Position numbers and translations under genes: made by a program
Shown: piece after piece, positions 17,797-28,120 of the stretch
Numbering within the stretch: position 1 is the stretch's first letter
Layout of the letters: each line of letters begins with the position of its first letter
Notes under the pieces: model-generated
What the model saw: the letters and a program-made list of their open reading frames with translations, nothing else
What the model was told of the DNA's origin: nothing
Databases searched by the model: none
Assembly: GCA_023091665.1 (NCBI GenBank)
Contig: JALJCQ010000039.1
Span: forward strand, 1-64,000
Direction of reading: 5' to 3'
Length of the DNA: 64,000 nucleotides
Source: Pythium myriotylum
Lineage: Eukaryota > Oomycota > Peronosporomycetes > Pythiales > Pythiaceae

Positions 17797-19721
17797 GACG
17801 CGACCGCTCGGATCTCTTCAACGCCAGTTTGATCTTCGGCTGTCGTAGGGCTTGTGATGTGGACGCATTGCCTCGCAATCTCGCGTTCCACAATCTCACA
17901 CCACGTGGCACCAAGATTCCACCAGGTCTGAAGAGACTCCTGGGTCTGAACCTCAAGTTCTGCCCGACACCTCCGCCGCAACGCTCTTCCCTCTCGCCAG
18001 TTACCATCTTCCCCAAACTCGTCCGGTCTCTTCGAATTGCAGTCCAGTTTGCTGACTCCAGCGACCGCGACTACAACTCGAAGATCTACGTTCCAAACCT
18101 TGCTTTCCAGCCAAACCACCTGCCACGCCATCAAGAAGATTTACTGGAGTCGATCAAGTCACACGCGACCGAACTCATTGCACAGTATCCCTTCCGACAC
18201 AAGTTCAACCTCGACAGCAACCAACGCAACTTGCTACGATTGCTACGAAATGATCCGAACTTGATGGTCGTGCAGGCAGACAAGAACCTCGGCCTGACGC
18301 TCATGCTTCGATCACAGTACACTTCCATGTGTCTTGATCACCTGAGTGACGAGGAGACATACACGCCATTGTATCGTCTTCCCAACGGACCAGAGACCCA
18401 GATCCAACGGATCGCAGCCAAAGTGAACCTGATCTACATGCTACTCAACTACCAGTACCGTGAAGATCCAGTCATCCAACGACAAGTTGCTGTCATCAAG
18501 TGTAATCCAAGTTCGTGCAAGTTAGGACGCTTCTATGGCCTGATAAAGCTCCACAAGGAGGATCTCGCCATTCGCCCTATCATTGCCAGCTGCGGAACAC
18601 CGACAGCCGGTCTCTCGAAGTGGATCGATTTCCAGTTGCAAGACATGCTCCAGCGACAGCCATCGTACCTTCGAGACTCCGACACGCTGCTGACTGAACT
18701 TCGACAGATTCAGCCCAGCCCCAAGCATCGTTTGTTCACATTTGACGCCGTCTCGCTCTACACCAACATCCCCACCAACATCGGCATCGCAACAATCAAA
18801 GCCATGCTCCAAGAAGAGAAGCATCGCTTCGAGAATGTGATCGTCCAAGGTCTCGACTACATCATGAACGAGAACTTGTTCATGTTCGGAGACTGCGTGT
18901 GGAAGCAAATCAAGGGCACCGCCATGGGAACACCATGTGCCCCCACGTACGCATCACTCTACGTAGCGTATCACGAGCGAAGCATCCTTCGAGAGTTCAG
19001 CAACTACATCGTGCTCTACAAGCGCTACATCGACGACGTGTTTTTGATTTGGCAAGACGGAAAAGATCCCCGTGCTTTCGAACTCTTCAAGATCCGCCTC
19101 AACACGATTCCAGGACTTCGCTGGACGTACATGGAACGCGGTCGTGAAGCACCGTTTCTTGACCTCAAAATCCGCCGATCCGACACGAGATACGAGACTC
19201 GAACTCATGAGAAAGAGCTCAATCTCTATCTCTACATCGCGGCTCAAAGCGCACACCCTCCAGGCGTTCTGAAAGGCCTCATCATCGGCATTGTCCAGAA
19301 GTATTACCGCCAGAACACCAGGAAGGAAGATTTCCTGTCTCAAGTCAGAGCCTTCTTCCAGCGCCTGGCAGCTCGCGGATACAACTCTAACCAGCTTAGA
19401 GACCATTTCCGCGACGCCATCGAAAGAATCGCCAAGCTACAAGAAGAAGCACAACAGACGACGCGGCCAACCACGGAACTCGGCAAGCCCAAGCAAGTCT
19501 TCTTGTCTGTGCCTTATGACCCGAACGGCCCAACTCGGAAACAACTACGAGCTATCTATCAAGCCCACCGTATTGAAGACGAGTTCGCAGCCCACAACAT
19601 CAAGATCACTGTGTGCTACCGCCGTCCACGGAACCTCCGAGACATACTCTGTCCATCAGAGTTCAGGGCCAACATCTACGACGACCACTTCAAGAACAGC
19701 TCGGGAGATGCCATGCATTAA
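17607..19721 (+). CDS. PLE reverse transcriptase ORF2 (copy 8)
   Basis: Identical in protein to copy 6 ORF2. Confidence 0.86.
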   Translation, partial: RQSWREGCDRQQEQEAPCTKGRRRKGNFRLKQRKKRQHAKRKQKEKEQRRRQTAARRQNRAIIRRDRSDLFNASLIFGCRRACDVDALPRNLAFHNLTPRGTKIPPGLKRLLGLNLKFCPTPPPQRSSLSPVTIFPKLVRSLRIAVQFADSSDRDYNSKIYVPNLAFQPNHLPRHQEDLLESIKSHATELIAQYPFRHKFNLDSNQRNLLRLLRNDPNLMVVQADKNLGLTLMLRSQYTSMCLDHLSDEETYTPLYRLPNGPETQIQRIAAKVNLIYMLLNYQYREDPVIQRQVAVIKCNPSSCKLGRFYGLIKLHKEDLAIRPIIASCGTPTAGLSKWIDFQLQDMLQRQPSYLRDSDTLLTELRQIQPSPKHRLFTFDAVSLYTNIPTNIGIATIKAMLQEEKHRFENVIVQGLDYIMNENLFMFGDCVWKQIKGTAMGTPCAPTYASLYVAYHERSILREFSNYIVLYKRYIDDVFLIWQDGKDPRAFELFKIRLNTIPGLRWTYMERGREAPFLDLKIRRSDTRYETRTHEKELNLYLYIAAQSAHPPGVLKGLIIGIVQKYYRQNTRKEDFLSQVRAFFQRLAARGYNSNQLRDHFRDAIERIAKLQEEAQQTTRPTTELGKPKQVFLSVPYDPNGPTRKQLRAIYQAHRIEDEFAAHNIKITVCYRRPRNLRDILCPSEFRANIYDDHFKNSSGDAMH

Positions 19722-20040
19722 AGCCTGGACCACCCCGGACACGGATGACCGTGCCCTTCCAGCGCGCGAGAACGTGTTTAGCCTTGCTGCTACCCACTCA
19801 TTTGGAACCATGCCACAGAGTATGGGGTCGTGCAGTGAAGGCTCACGGAGCGGCTGGCTTGGGATGATCCCCCTCGAAAGGGTAACAGCGAACGCTTGGC
19901 ATATTGCGAGCAAATTCAAGAATGGCCGCCCGGATCGTGCACTATCTGTCTACAACCCATCCCCGACCCTCAACCCCAAACCCTACCCTAAACCCTAAAC
20001 CCAGACGAAAATTTCGGCCAACCCAGTCGAAAAGTTTGTC

Positions 20041-20277
20041 GAAGGTTCGAGAACGTTCGACCGAACATTCGAGAATATTCCCGAGAATGTTCGAGAATGT
20101 TCAACCCAGGACGTCGAATATTCTCACGTGTCTCAAGACCCCAGCAGCACAGACACGCAGACCCAGAACACTCAAGTTCCTGTCCAGCCCTAGAACCCAG
20201 AAGCGTAGGACTCTAGCGTAGGACTTTAGCGTAGGCACCCGGGGGCGAGGTCGGCGGTCTTCCTCAGTTTTCAATTT
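20041..20277 (+). promoter_or_regulatory. Heat-shock-element array plus initiator, upstream of copy 9
   Basis: Half-sites 20041-20102 and initiator 20263-20277. ORF1 of copy 9 starts at 20465. Confidence 0.62.
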
Positions 20278-20464
20278 TCCACTCAGCACGAAGACGCCCA
20301 CCGACGAAGACATCAAGTCGAAAGAGCCCCTGCATCTGTAATAGAGCAACTCTTTGGGTCGTAGTTTCCCTGACCAAGTCTTTGCAAGTCACTTCAAGCC
20401 TCTCTAAACCCTAGACCAAGCCCCGCGTGACGAAGCAATTAAGGAAAGACTCTCCATCATCGCC

Positions 20465-21373
20465 ATGGATCGTAGTCTGCCGCGCCCACTGATGAAGACC
20501 ACCCTGGAGTATCTGGAGCGCTATAAGAAGCTGCACCGGAAGCTCAGCGCGAAGCAAGAGAGCCTCCGCAAGATGCAACAACAACGCGAACGCCAAGAAG
20601 TACCCAGATCCCTGCGAGTACAGGCCAAGCTTGTTGTCTCCAACGAACTCCAGACGGCCCTTCCAACTCGAGTGCTCACGCTGATGAATCAATTCGATGC
20701 TCTGAAGCTACAGTTTCAGCACCAAGCCTTCGATCTCATCCTCAGCGTACAGAAAGCCGAACTCGAACAACTTGAGCTCCAAGTTCAGAAGCTCCGAGAC
20801 GATTTCCAAGATCGAGCACTTGAGTACTGCAAGCTCGCATGCAAAGCCGACCCGAACGGCAAGTATGACACTATCAACTGGGATGCCATGGAAGAAGAAG
20901 ATCGAGACGAGAACGCATATGTCGACATCTACCACCATGCCAAGGACGAGTTCGAAGCTCGCCTGACCCAGTTTGAGCTTGCGGAACGATACAGCCAAGC
21001 TGATGCGAGCATCCGACTCGTCGACAAGCAAGCCAAGCAAGCCGCGGCTGCCGACATGGAGGTGGAAACTCCAAACCAGGATCTCGTGAACGTGTTGATT
21101 GATCGCAAGCTACAATCGATCAAGAACGAACTACGACAGCTCCGTATCGACCGGAAGGTTCCAAAGCAACAGGAACGAAAAAACGCCAGAGCTGGCGCGA
21201 AGGGTGCGACCGTCAGCAAGAACAAGAAGCACCCTGCACCAAAGGCCGACGCCGCAAAGGGAACTTCCGCCTCAAACAGCGGAAGAAACGGCAACACGCG
21301 AAGCGCAAGCAAAAGGAAAAGGAGCAACGCCGCCGACAAACCGCCGCGCGGCGCCAAAACCGCGCGATCATAA
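20465..21373 (+). CDS. PLE ORF1 (copy 9)
   Basis: Identical 302-aa product to copy 6. Confidence 0.8.
   Translation: MDRSLPRPLMKTTLEYLERYKKLHRKLSAKQESLRKMQQQRERQEVPRSLRVQAKLVVSNELQTALPTRVLTLMNQFDALKLQFQHQAFDLILSVQKAELEQLELQVQKLRDDFQDRALEYCKLACKADPNGKYDTINWDAMEEEDRDENAYVDIYHHAKDEFEARLTQFELAERYSQADASIRLVDKQAKQAAAADMEVETPNQDLVNVLIDRKLQSIKNELRQLRIDRKVPKQQERKNARAGAKGATVSKNKKHPAPKADAAKGTSASNSGRNGNTRSASKRKRSNAADKPPRGAKTARS
21178..21235 (+). promoter_or_regulatory. -1 frameshift signal (copy 9)
   Basis: A AAA AAC at 21178-21184 in phase with ORF1, with the conserved downstream stem. Confidence 0.72.
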
Positions 21374-23298
21374 GACGCGACCGCTCGGATCTCTTCAACG
21401 CCAGTTTGATCTTCGGCTGTCGTAGGGCTTGTGATGTGGACGCATTGCCTCGCAATCTCGCGTTCCACAATCTCACACCACGTGGCACCAAGATTCCACC
21501 AGGTCTGAAGAGACTCCTGGGTCTGAACCTCAAGTTCTGCCCGACACCTCCGCCGCAACGCTCTTCCCTCTCGCCAGTTACCATCTTCCCCAAACTCGTC
21601 CGGTCTCTTCGAATTGCAGTCCAGTTTGCTGACTCCAGCGACCGCGACTACAACTCGAAGATCTACGTTCCAAACCTTGCTTTCCAGCCAAACCACCTGC
21701 CACGCCATCAAGAAGATTTACTGGAGTCGATCAAGTCACACGCGACCGAACTCATTGCACAGTATCCCTTCCGACACAAGTTCAACCTCGACAGCAACCA
21801 ACGCAACTTGCTACGATTGCTACGAAATGATCCGAACTTGATGGTCGTGCAGGCAGACAAGAACCTCGGCCTGACGCTCATGCTTCGATCACAGTACACT
21901 TCCATGTGTCTTGATCACCTGAGTGACGAGGAGACATACACGCCATTGTATCGTCTTCCCAACGGACCAGAGACCCAGATCCAACGGATCGCAGCCAAAG
22001 TGAACCTGATCTACATGCTACTCAACTACCAGTACCGTGAAGATCCAGTCATCCAACGACAAGTTGCTGTCATCAAGTGTAATCCAAGTTCGTGCAAGTT
22101 AGGACGCTTCTATGGCCTGATAAAGCTCCACAAGGAGGATCTCGCCATTCGCCCTATCATTGCCAGCTGCGGAACACCGACAGCCGGTCTCTCGAAGTGG
22201 ATCGATTTCCAGTTGCAAGACATGCTCCAGCGACAGCCATCGTACCTTCGAGACTCCGACACGCTGCTGACTGAACTTCGACAGATTCAGCCCAGCCCCA
22301 AGCATCGTTTGTTCACATTTGACGCCGTCTCGCTCTACACCAACATCCCCACCAACATCGGCATCGCAACAATCAAAGCCATGCTCCAAGAAGAGAAGCA
22401 TCGCTTCGAGAATGTGATCGTCCAAGGTCTCGACTACATCATGAACGAGAACTTGTTCATGTTCGGAGACTGCGTGTGGAAGCAAATCAAGGGCACCGCC
22501 ATGGGAACACCATGTGCCCCCACGTACGCATCACTCTACGTAGCGTATCACGAGCGAAGCATCCTTCGAGAGTTCAGCAACTACATCGTGCTCTACAAGC
22601 GCTACATCGACGACGTGTTTTTGATTTGGCAAGACGGAAAAGATCCCCGTGCTTTCGAACTCTTCAAGATCCGCCTCAACACGATTCCAGGACTTCGCTG
22701 GACGTACATGGAACGCGGTCGTGAAGCACCGTTTCTTGACCTCAAAATCCGCCGATCCGACACGAGATACGAGACTCGAACTCATGAGAAAGAGCTCAAT
22801 CTCTATCTCTACATCGCGGCTCAAAGCGCACACCCTCCAGGCGTTCTGAAAGGCCTCATCATCGGCATTGTCCAGAAGTATTACCGCCAGAACACCAGGA
22901 AGGAAGATTTCCTGTCTCAAGTCAGAGCCTTCTTCCAGCGCCTGGCAGCTCGCGGATACAACTCTAACCAGCTTAGAGACCATTTCCGCGACGCCATCGA
23001 AAGAATCGCCAAGCTACAAGAAGAAGCACAACAGACGACGCGGCCAACCACGGAACTCGGCAAGCCCAAGCAAGTCTTCTTGTCTGTGCCTTATGACCCG
23101 AACGGCCCAACTCGGAAACAACTACGAGCTATCTATCAAGCCCACCGTATTGAAGACGAGTTCGCAGCCCACAACATCAAGATCACTGTGTGCTACCGCC
23201 GTCCACGGAACCTCCGAGACATACTCTGTCCATCAGAGTTCAGGGCCAACATCTACGACGACCACTTCAAGAACAGCTCGGGAGATGCCATGCATTAA
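21184..23298 (+). CDS. PLE reverse transcriptase ORF2 (copy 9)
   Basis: Identical in protein to copy 6 ORF2. Confidence 0.86.
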   Translation, partial: RQSWREGCDRQQEQEAPCTKGRRRKGNFRLKQRKKRQHAKRKQKEKEQRRRQTAARRQNRAIIRRDRSDLFNASLIFGCRRACDVDALPRNLAFHNLTPRGTKIPPGLKRLLGLNLKFCPTPPPQRSSLSPVTIFPKLVRSLRIAVQFADSSDRDYNSKIYVPNLAFQPNHLPRHQEDLLESIKSHATELIAQYPFRHKFNLDSNQRNLLRLLRNDPNLMVVQADKNLGLTLMLRSQYTSMCLDHLSDEETYTPLYRLPNGPETQIQRIAAKVNLIYMLLNYQYREDPVIQRQVAVIKCNPSSCKLGRFYGLIKLHKEDLAIRPIIASCGTPTAGLSKWIDFQLQDMLQRQPSYLRDSDTLLTELRQIQPSPKHRLFTFDAVSLYTNIPTNIGIATIKAMLQEEKHRFENVIVQGLDYIMNENLFMFGDCVWKQIKGTAMGTPCAPTYASLYVAYHERSILREFSNYIVLYKRYIDDVFLIWQDGKDPRAFELFKIRLNTIPGLRWTYMERGREAPFLDLKIRRSDTRYETRTHEKELNLYLYIAAQSAHPPGVLKGLIIGIVQKYYRQNTRKEDFLSQVRAFFQRLAARGYNSNQLRDHFRDAIERIAKLQEEAQQTTRPTTELGKPKQVFLSVPYDPNGPTRKQLRAIYQAHRIEDEFAAHNIKITVCYRRPRNLRDILCPSEFRANIYDDHFKNSSGDAMH

Positions 23299-23617
23299 AG
23301 CCTGGACCACCCCGGACACGGATGACCGTGCCCTTCCAGCGCGCGAGAACGTGTTTAGCCTTGCTGCTACCCACTCATTTGGAACCATGCCACAGAGTAT
23401 GGGGTCGTGCAGTGAAGGCTCACGGAGCGGCTGGCTTGGGATGATCCCCCTCGAAAGGGTAACAGCGAACGCTTGGCATATTGCGAGCAAATTCAAGAAT
23501 GGCCGCCCGGATCGTGCACTATCTGTCTACAACCCATCCCCGACCCTCAACCCCAAACCCTACCCTAAACCCTAAACCCAGACGAAAATTTCGGCCAACC
23601 CAGTCGAAAAGTTTGTC

Positions 23618-23854
23618 GAAGGTTCGAGAACGTTCGACCGAACATTCGAGAATATTCCCGAGAATGTTCGAGAATGTTCAACCCAGGACGTCGAATATTC
23701 TCACGTGTCTCAAGACCCCAGCAGCACAGACACGCAGACCCAGAACACTCAAGTTCCTGTCCAGCCCTAGAACCCAGAAGCGTAGGACTCTAGCGTAGGA
23801 CTTTAGCGTAGGCACCCGGGGGCGAGGTCGGCGGTCTTCCTCAGTTTTCAATTT
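23618..23854 (+). promoter_or_regulatory. Heat-shock-element array plus initiator, copy 9
   Basis: Half-sites 23618-23679 and initiator 23840-23854. It faces only fragments 10 and 11. Confidence 0.58.
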
Positions 23855-23989
23855 TCCACTCAGCACGAAGACGCCCACCGACGAAGACATCAAGTCGAAA
23901 GAGCCCCTGCATCTGTAATAGAGCAACTCTTTGGGTCGTAGTTTCCCTGACCAAGTCTTTGCAAGTCACTTCAAGCCTCTCTAAACCCT

Positions 23990-24014
23990 AAACCCTAAAC
24001 CCTAAACCCTAAAC
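23990..24014. repeat. Interstitial telomere repeats
   Basis: About 3.5 heptamers between copy 9 and the next fragment. Confidence 0.88.
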
Positions 24015-24288
24015 CCCCAGCAGCACAGACACGCAGACCCAGAACACTCAAGTTCCTGTCCAGCCCTAGAACCCAGAAGCGTAGGACTCTAGCGTAGGAC
24101 TTTAGCGTAGGCACCCGGGGGCGAGGTCGGCGGTCTTCCTCAGTTTTCAATTTTCCACTCAGCACGAAGACGCCCACCGACGAAGACATCAAGTCGAAAG
24201 AGCCCCTGCATCTGTAATAGAGCAACTCTTTGGGTCGTAGTTTCCCTGACCAAGTCTTTGCAAGTCACTTCAAGCCTCTCTAAACCCT
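24015..24288 (+). mobile_element. PLE distal 3'UTR fragment, 274 bp
   Basis: Starts at CCCCAGCAGCAC, just after the position of the heat-shock elements, and ends in TAAACCCT. It keeps the initiator (24139-24153) but not the heat-shock array. Confidence 0.87.
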
Positions 24289-24316
24289 CAACCCTAAACC
24301 CTAAACCCTAAACCCT
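24289..24316. repeat. Interstitial telomere repeats
   Basis: Four heptamers with one variant (CCCTCAA). The end overlaps an ACCCT microhomology with copy 11. Confidence 0.85.
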
Positions 24317-26265
24317 GCACCAAAGGCCGACGCCGCAAAGGGAACTTCCGCCTCAAACAGCGGAAGAAACGGCAACACGCGAAGCGCAAGCAAAAGGAAA
24401 AGGAGCAACGCCGCCGACAAACCGCCGCGCGGCGCCAAAACCGCGCGATCATAAGACGCGACCGCTCGGATCTCTTCAACGCCAGTTTGATCTTCGGCTG
24501 TCGTAGGGCTTGTGATGTGGACGCATTGCCTCGCAATCTCGCGTTCCACAATCTCACACCACGTGGCACCAAGATTCCACCAGGTCTGAAGAGACTCCTG
24601 GGTCTGAACCTCAAGTTCTGCCCGACACCTCCGCCGCAACGCTCTTCCCTCTCGCCAGTTACCATCTTCCCCAAACTCGTCCGGTCTCTTCGAATTGCAG
24701 TCCAGTTTGCTGACTCCAGCGACCGCGACTACAACTCGAAGATCTACGTTCCAAACCTTGCTTTCCAGCCAAACCACCTGCCACGCCATCAAGAAGATTT
24801 ACTGGAGTCGATCAAGTCACACGCGACCGAACTCATTGCACAGTATCCCTTCCGACACAAGTTCAACCTCGACAGCAACCAACGCAACTTGCTACGATTG
24901 CTACGAAATGATCCGAACTTGATGGTCGTGCAGGCAGACAAGAACCTCGGCCTGACGCTCATGCTTCGATCACAGTACACTTCCATGTGTCTTGATCACC
25001 TGAGTGACGAGGAGACATACACGCCATTGTATCGTCTTCCCAACGGACCAGAGACCCAGATCCAACGGATCGCAGCCAAAGTGAACCTGATCTACATGCT
25101 ACTCAACTACCAGTACCGTGAAGATCCAGTCATCCAACGACAAGTTGCTGTCATCAAGTGTAATCCAAGTTCGTGCAAGTTAGGACGCTTCTATGGCCTG
25201 ATAAAGCTCCACAAGGAGGATCTCGCCATTCGCCCTATCATTGCCAGCTGCGGAACACCGACAGCCGGTCTCTCGAAGTGGATCGATTTCCAGTTGCAAG
25301 ACATGCTCCAGCGACAGCCATCGTACCTTCGAGACTCCGACACGCTGCTGACTGAACTTCGACAGATTCAGCCCAGCCCCAAGCATCGTTTGTTCACATT
25401 TGACGCCGTCTCGCTCTACACCAACATCCCCACCAACATCGGCATCGCAACAATCAAAGCCATGCTCCAAGAAGAGAAGCATCGCTTCGAGAATGTGATC
25501 GTCCAAGGTCTCGACTACATCATGAACGAGAACTTGTTCATGTTCGGAGACTGCGTGTGGAAGCAAATCAAGGGCACCGCCATGGGAACACCATGTGCCC
25601 CCACGTACGCATCACTCTACGTAGCGTATCACGAGCGAAGCATCCTTCGAGAGTTCAGCAACTACATCGTGCTCTACAAGCGCTACATCGACGACGTGTT
25701 TTTGATTTGGCAAGACGGAAAAGATCCCCGTGCTTTCGAACTCTTCAAGATCCGCCTCAACACGATTCCAGGACTTCGCTGGACGTACATGGAACGCGGT
25801 CGTGAAGCACCGTTTCTTGACCTCAAAATCCGCCGATCCGACACGAGATACGAGACTCGAACTCATGAGAAAGAGCTCAATCTCTATCTCTACATCGCGG
25901 CTCAAAGCGCACACCCTCCAGGCGTTCTGAAAGGCCTCATCATCGGCATTGTCCAGAAGTATTACCGCCAGAACACCAGGAAGGAAGATTTCCTGTCTCA
26001 AGTCAGAGCCTTCTTCCAGCGCCTGGCAGCTCGCGGATACAACTCTAACCAGCTTAGAGACCATTTCCGCGACGCCATCGAAAGAATCGCCAAGCTACAA
26101 GAAGAAGCACAACAGACGACGCGGCCAACCACGGAACTCGGCAAGCCCAAGCAAGTCTTCTTGTCTGTGCCTTATGACCCGAACGGCCCAACTCGGAAAC
26201 AACTACGAGCTATGGGTCGTAGTTTCCCTGACCAAGTCTTTGCAAGTCACTTCAAGCCTCTCTAA
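24316..26265 (+). pseudogene. PLE ORF2, copy 11 (truncated at both ends)
   Basis: The reverse transcriptase core with YIDD is intact. After RKQLRA the frame enters the 3'-terminal sequence and stops in the terminal TAAACCCT, adding about 17 foreign residues. The start is lost with most of ORF1. Confidence 0.8.
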
Positions 26266-26270
26266 ACCCT
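24317..26270 (+). mobile_element. Telomeric Penelope-like element, copy 11 (5'-truncated, chimeric 3' end)
   Basis: Innermost and therefore oldest insertion. It begins within the basic tail of ORF1 and carries B-type residues. ORF2 is joined at 26213/26214 directly to GGGTCGTAG of the 3' terminus, losing the last 38 ORF2 codons and most of the 3'UTR. Confidence 0.87.
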
Positions 26271-26284
26271 AAACCCTAAACCCT
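26271..26284. repeat. Innermost telomere repeats of the array
   Basis: Two heptamers directly abut non-element DNA at 26285. This marks the chromosome end onto which the PLE array was built. Confidence 0.85.
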
Positions 26285-26566
26285 GGCCAATGCGCGGCCA
26301 TCGCGTCCACCTGAGAAGGCCAAATACACGGCAAATCGATCCATAACTTTGATAAATGCAGCACCGTTTGTATCACCAAGGATGGCTGAGCGAATGAAAG
26401 GCACGTCTACATTTTCCGTTGAAAGAAAGCGCTTGAATACATTAATGGCGGTTGACTGTGCCCTTTCGGAGTTTGGTGGTGTCAGATCATTACTCCGATA
26501 GAAATACTTGTCGCACGATATGCGGTAGATATTCGTATTTGCTGGCTTTTGTATATGGGTTAGCAT
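26285..26566 (-). pseudogene. Tyrosine-recombinase-like (Crypton-like) N-terminal fragment, cut by the telomere
   Basis: On the minus strand about 94 residues are open from 26566 to the telomere boundary, with a protein-like run containing NVFKRFL, FIKVMDRFAVYLAF and GRDGRALA. I recall similar N-terminal core-binding segments in oomycete tyrosine-recombinase transposons, but cannot confirm this here. The reading frame is cut exactly where telomere repeats begin, so the rest of the gene was lost when the chromosome broke and was healed. Confidence 0.5.
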
Positions 26567-26689
26567 ATTTCGCGGGCGTGGCCGACATTCAATGTTGTCC
26601 GGAATTTGTGGGACACCAGTGGGACCGGGCTGTTAACATGTTATATAACACATGTGACTTGTGAGCTCAGTGTACCTGCAAATTCAGCG

Positions 26690-28120
26690 ACAAGGCGAAG
26701 TTGACGATGGACACGCAGTAGAGCCCGAGGAGGAGAACGTTGCGGTACCTTTTCGAATGGAGTGAGTGCCGACGTCCTGTGCATCGATCCCGAGCCAACT
26801 GAGAGTGTTCTTGAGTGGCTCCTTGGCAAGCAAAGAGGCGAGCTGCTTTCGGAAGCAGTCATACTGTGCTTGCCCGGGGAAAAGCTTCGTGGACGTGCCA
26901 CAGCACGGATATGTAGCCTAGTAGATGCCTAAAGCCAGATCTGGACATGTTGCTGGATGAAGAGGATTCGCGTAGGCGTGTCGTGGATCACGCGGTCGCT
27001 CTCCCATCTGGTCATTTTTCATATGGGCGAAGTACACACGCAGGGCATCCCACGCAACGAGCTTCATCGGCCGCTTCAAAAAAACCCTCACCACGACTGA
27101 GGGGCGACCGCACACATTGCCGCGATCGCGGAGCCAGCACGAGTGCTCCTCTTCGGCGGGCCCACGGGGGGGGGCAGGACCACGAGACGTCGGTGCACTC
27201 ATCGTGGCAACCTCGGATGAGGATCGCAACCCTGGCATACACTGGAGCTCGGCCACTTGGGTTGCCGAGCCAACAACGACGCAACACCAAGCGAGCCACC
27301 GAGGGCTCACTGAAGGCCTACAAGTGGCCAACGGCTGGCACGGCCGCACGGAGCCCCAGGTATTAGAGTACAATTTAATGCGCTCAATAGACTTCACTTT
27401 CATCATCACTCTCATCATCATTACACACGCAGGGCATCGCCACGCCACTCCATGTGTCTGTGGTGGACGGTCACAGTATTCGATGAACAACACATAAGGT
27501 TTAACGTGAGAATGAGAAAGGTGTGTACAAATACACCCCCCTTGTCACCAGTCTGCAACGTTGACTCGCAGAGGGCTAAGTACAGCTCAAATGGCATTGC
27601 ATCCTTGCCCATTTGGACGCGATGGGAGCCTCTCGCGGTGGTCTGCAACAGTGCGTTTTAGCCCGCGAAAGTGAGTGGTCAGCTCGCTCTGGAGTGTCGC
27701 ACTCATGGTGAACTTGTACTCACGGAAAAGATTGAAGAAAGCCGCACGGTGGCCGTTGTAGGCTGAGTAGCTCAGCACACCACAACCACTTTTGTTGATG
27801 GACAGGAGCCACGCGACGAAGTTGATAGCCTGCAGGCTGTCAAAGTTGATGGGCGGGATAGTTTTTGGATATCCGTCGTGATAACCGCACGCAAAGCAGC
27901 TTGAAGATCGCTGGTCGACTGAGTATCCAGGGCGGTACGAAACGCCGAAGAGACTAGCTCCGGTTTCATGACAACAAGCCATGAGATGAACCAAGTCCAG
28001 GAGGCTTGGTAAGCAGCGCGCGACTTCTGGGAGACGGCGTTCGCTCGAACTTCAGCAGCACGGGCAGTAAGGTCAGCGATGGAAGCCGTTTTCGATGTTG
28101 TGGTCGTCGATGTTGCAGTT
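26690..28120 (-). pseudogene. Crypton-like tyrosine recombinase, frameshifted and interrupted
   Basis: Read on the minus strand, pieces in different frames form one recombinase in order. SRAAYQASWTWFISWL is N-terminal (near 28030). SYSAYNGHRAAFFNLFREY with HFRGLKR follows (about 27700-27790). LNLMCCSSNTV with HMEWRGDAL (about 27430-27500) is where the first catalytic Arg is expected; here it is Cys. After an insertion come YFAHMKND and RPRDPRHAYANPL. Last is VGTHSIRKGTATF, the HxxR catalytic box (about 26740-26770). At least two frameshifts, the missing Arg and the absent terminal Tyr region show it is dead. Confidence 0.68.
27033..27438 (+). mobile_element. SINE-like insertion with 17-bp target duplication
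   Basis: TACACACGCAGGGCATC occurs exactly at 27033-27049 and again at 27422-27438. The 372 bp between them interrupt the recombinase between the GDALRV and YFAHMKND segments, which the duplication overlaps. The insert ends in a CAT-rich tail (catcatcactctcatcatcat) next to the second repeat, as in SINEs and other non-LTR retrotransposons. I find no convincing pol III A and B boxes, so the class is tentative. Confidence 0.6.

Larger units (their letters stand above)
16836..20412 (+). mobile_element. Telomeric Penelope-like element, copy 8 (full length)
   Basis: Third member of the homogeneous run. Same 3,577-bp length and same single-heptamer junctions. Confidence 0.9.
20413..23989 (+). mobile_element. 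Telomeric Penelope-like element, copy 9 (full length)
   Basis: Last of the four-unit homogeneous run. Its 3' TAAACCCT is followed by a block of true telomere repeats, so this is where the tandem run was founded on an older chromosome end. Confidence 0.9.

Noticed and set aside
229..26270. CRISPR or satellite interpretation of the direct repeats
   Set aside because: The repeats are 3.6-kb protein-coding units separated by telomere DNA, in a eukaryotic context.
26918..27493. 191-aa minus-strand frame as a separate gene
   Set aside because: It is a chance frame running through the SINE-like insert. Only its ends (DALRVYFAHMKNDQ side) belong to the recombinase pseudogene.
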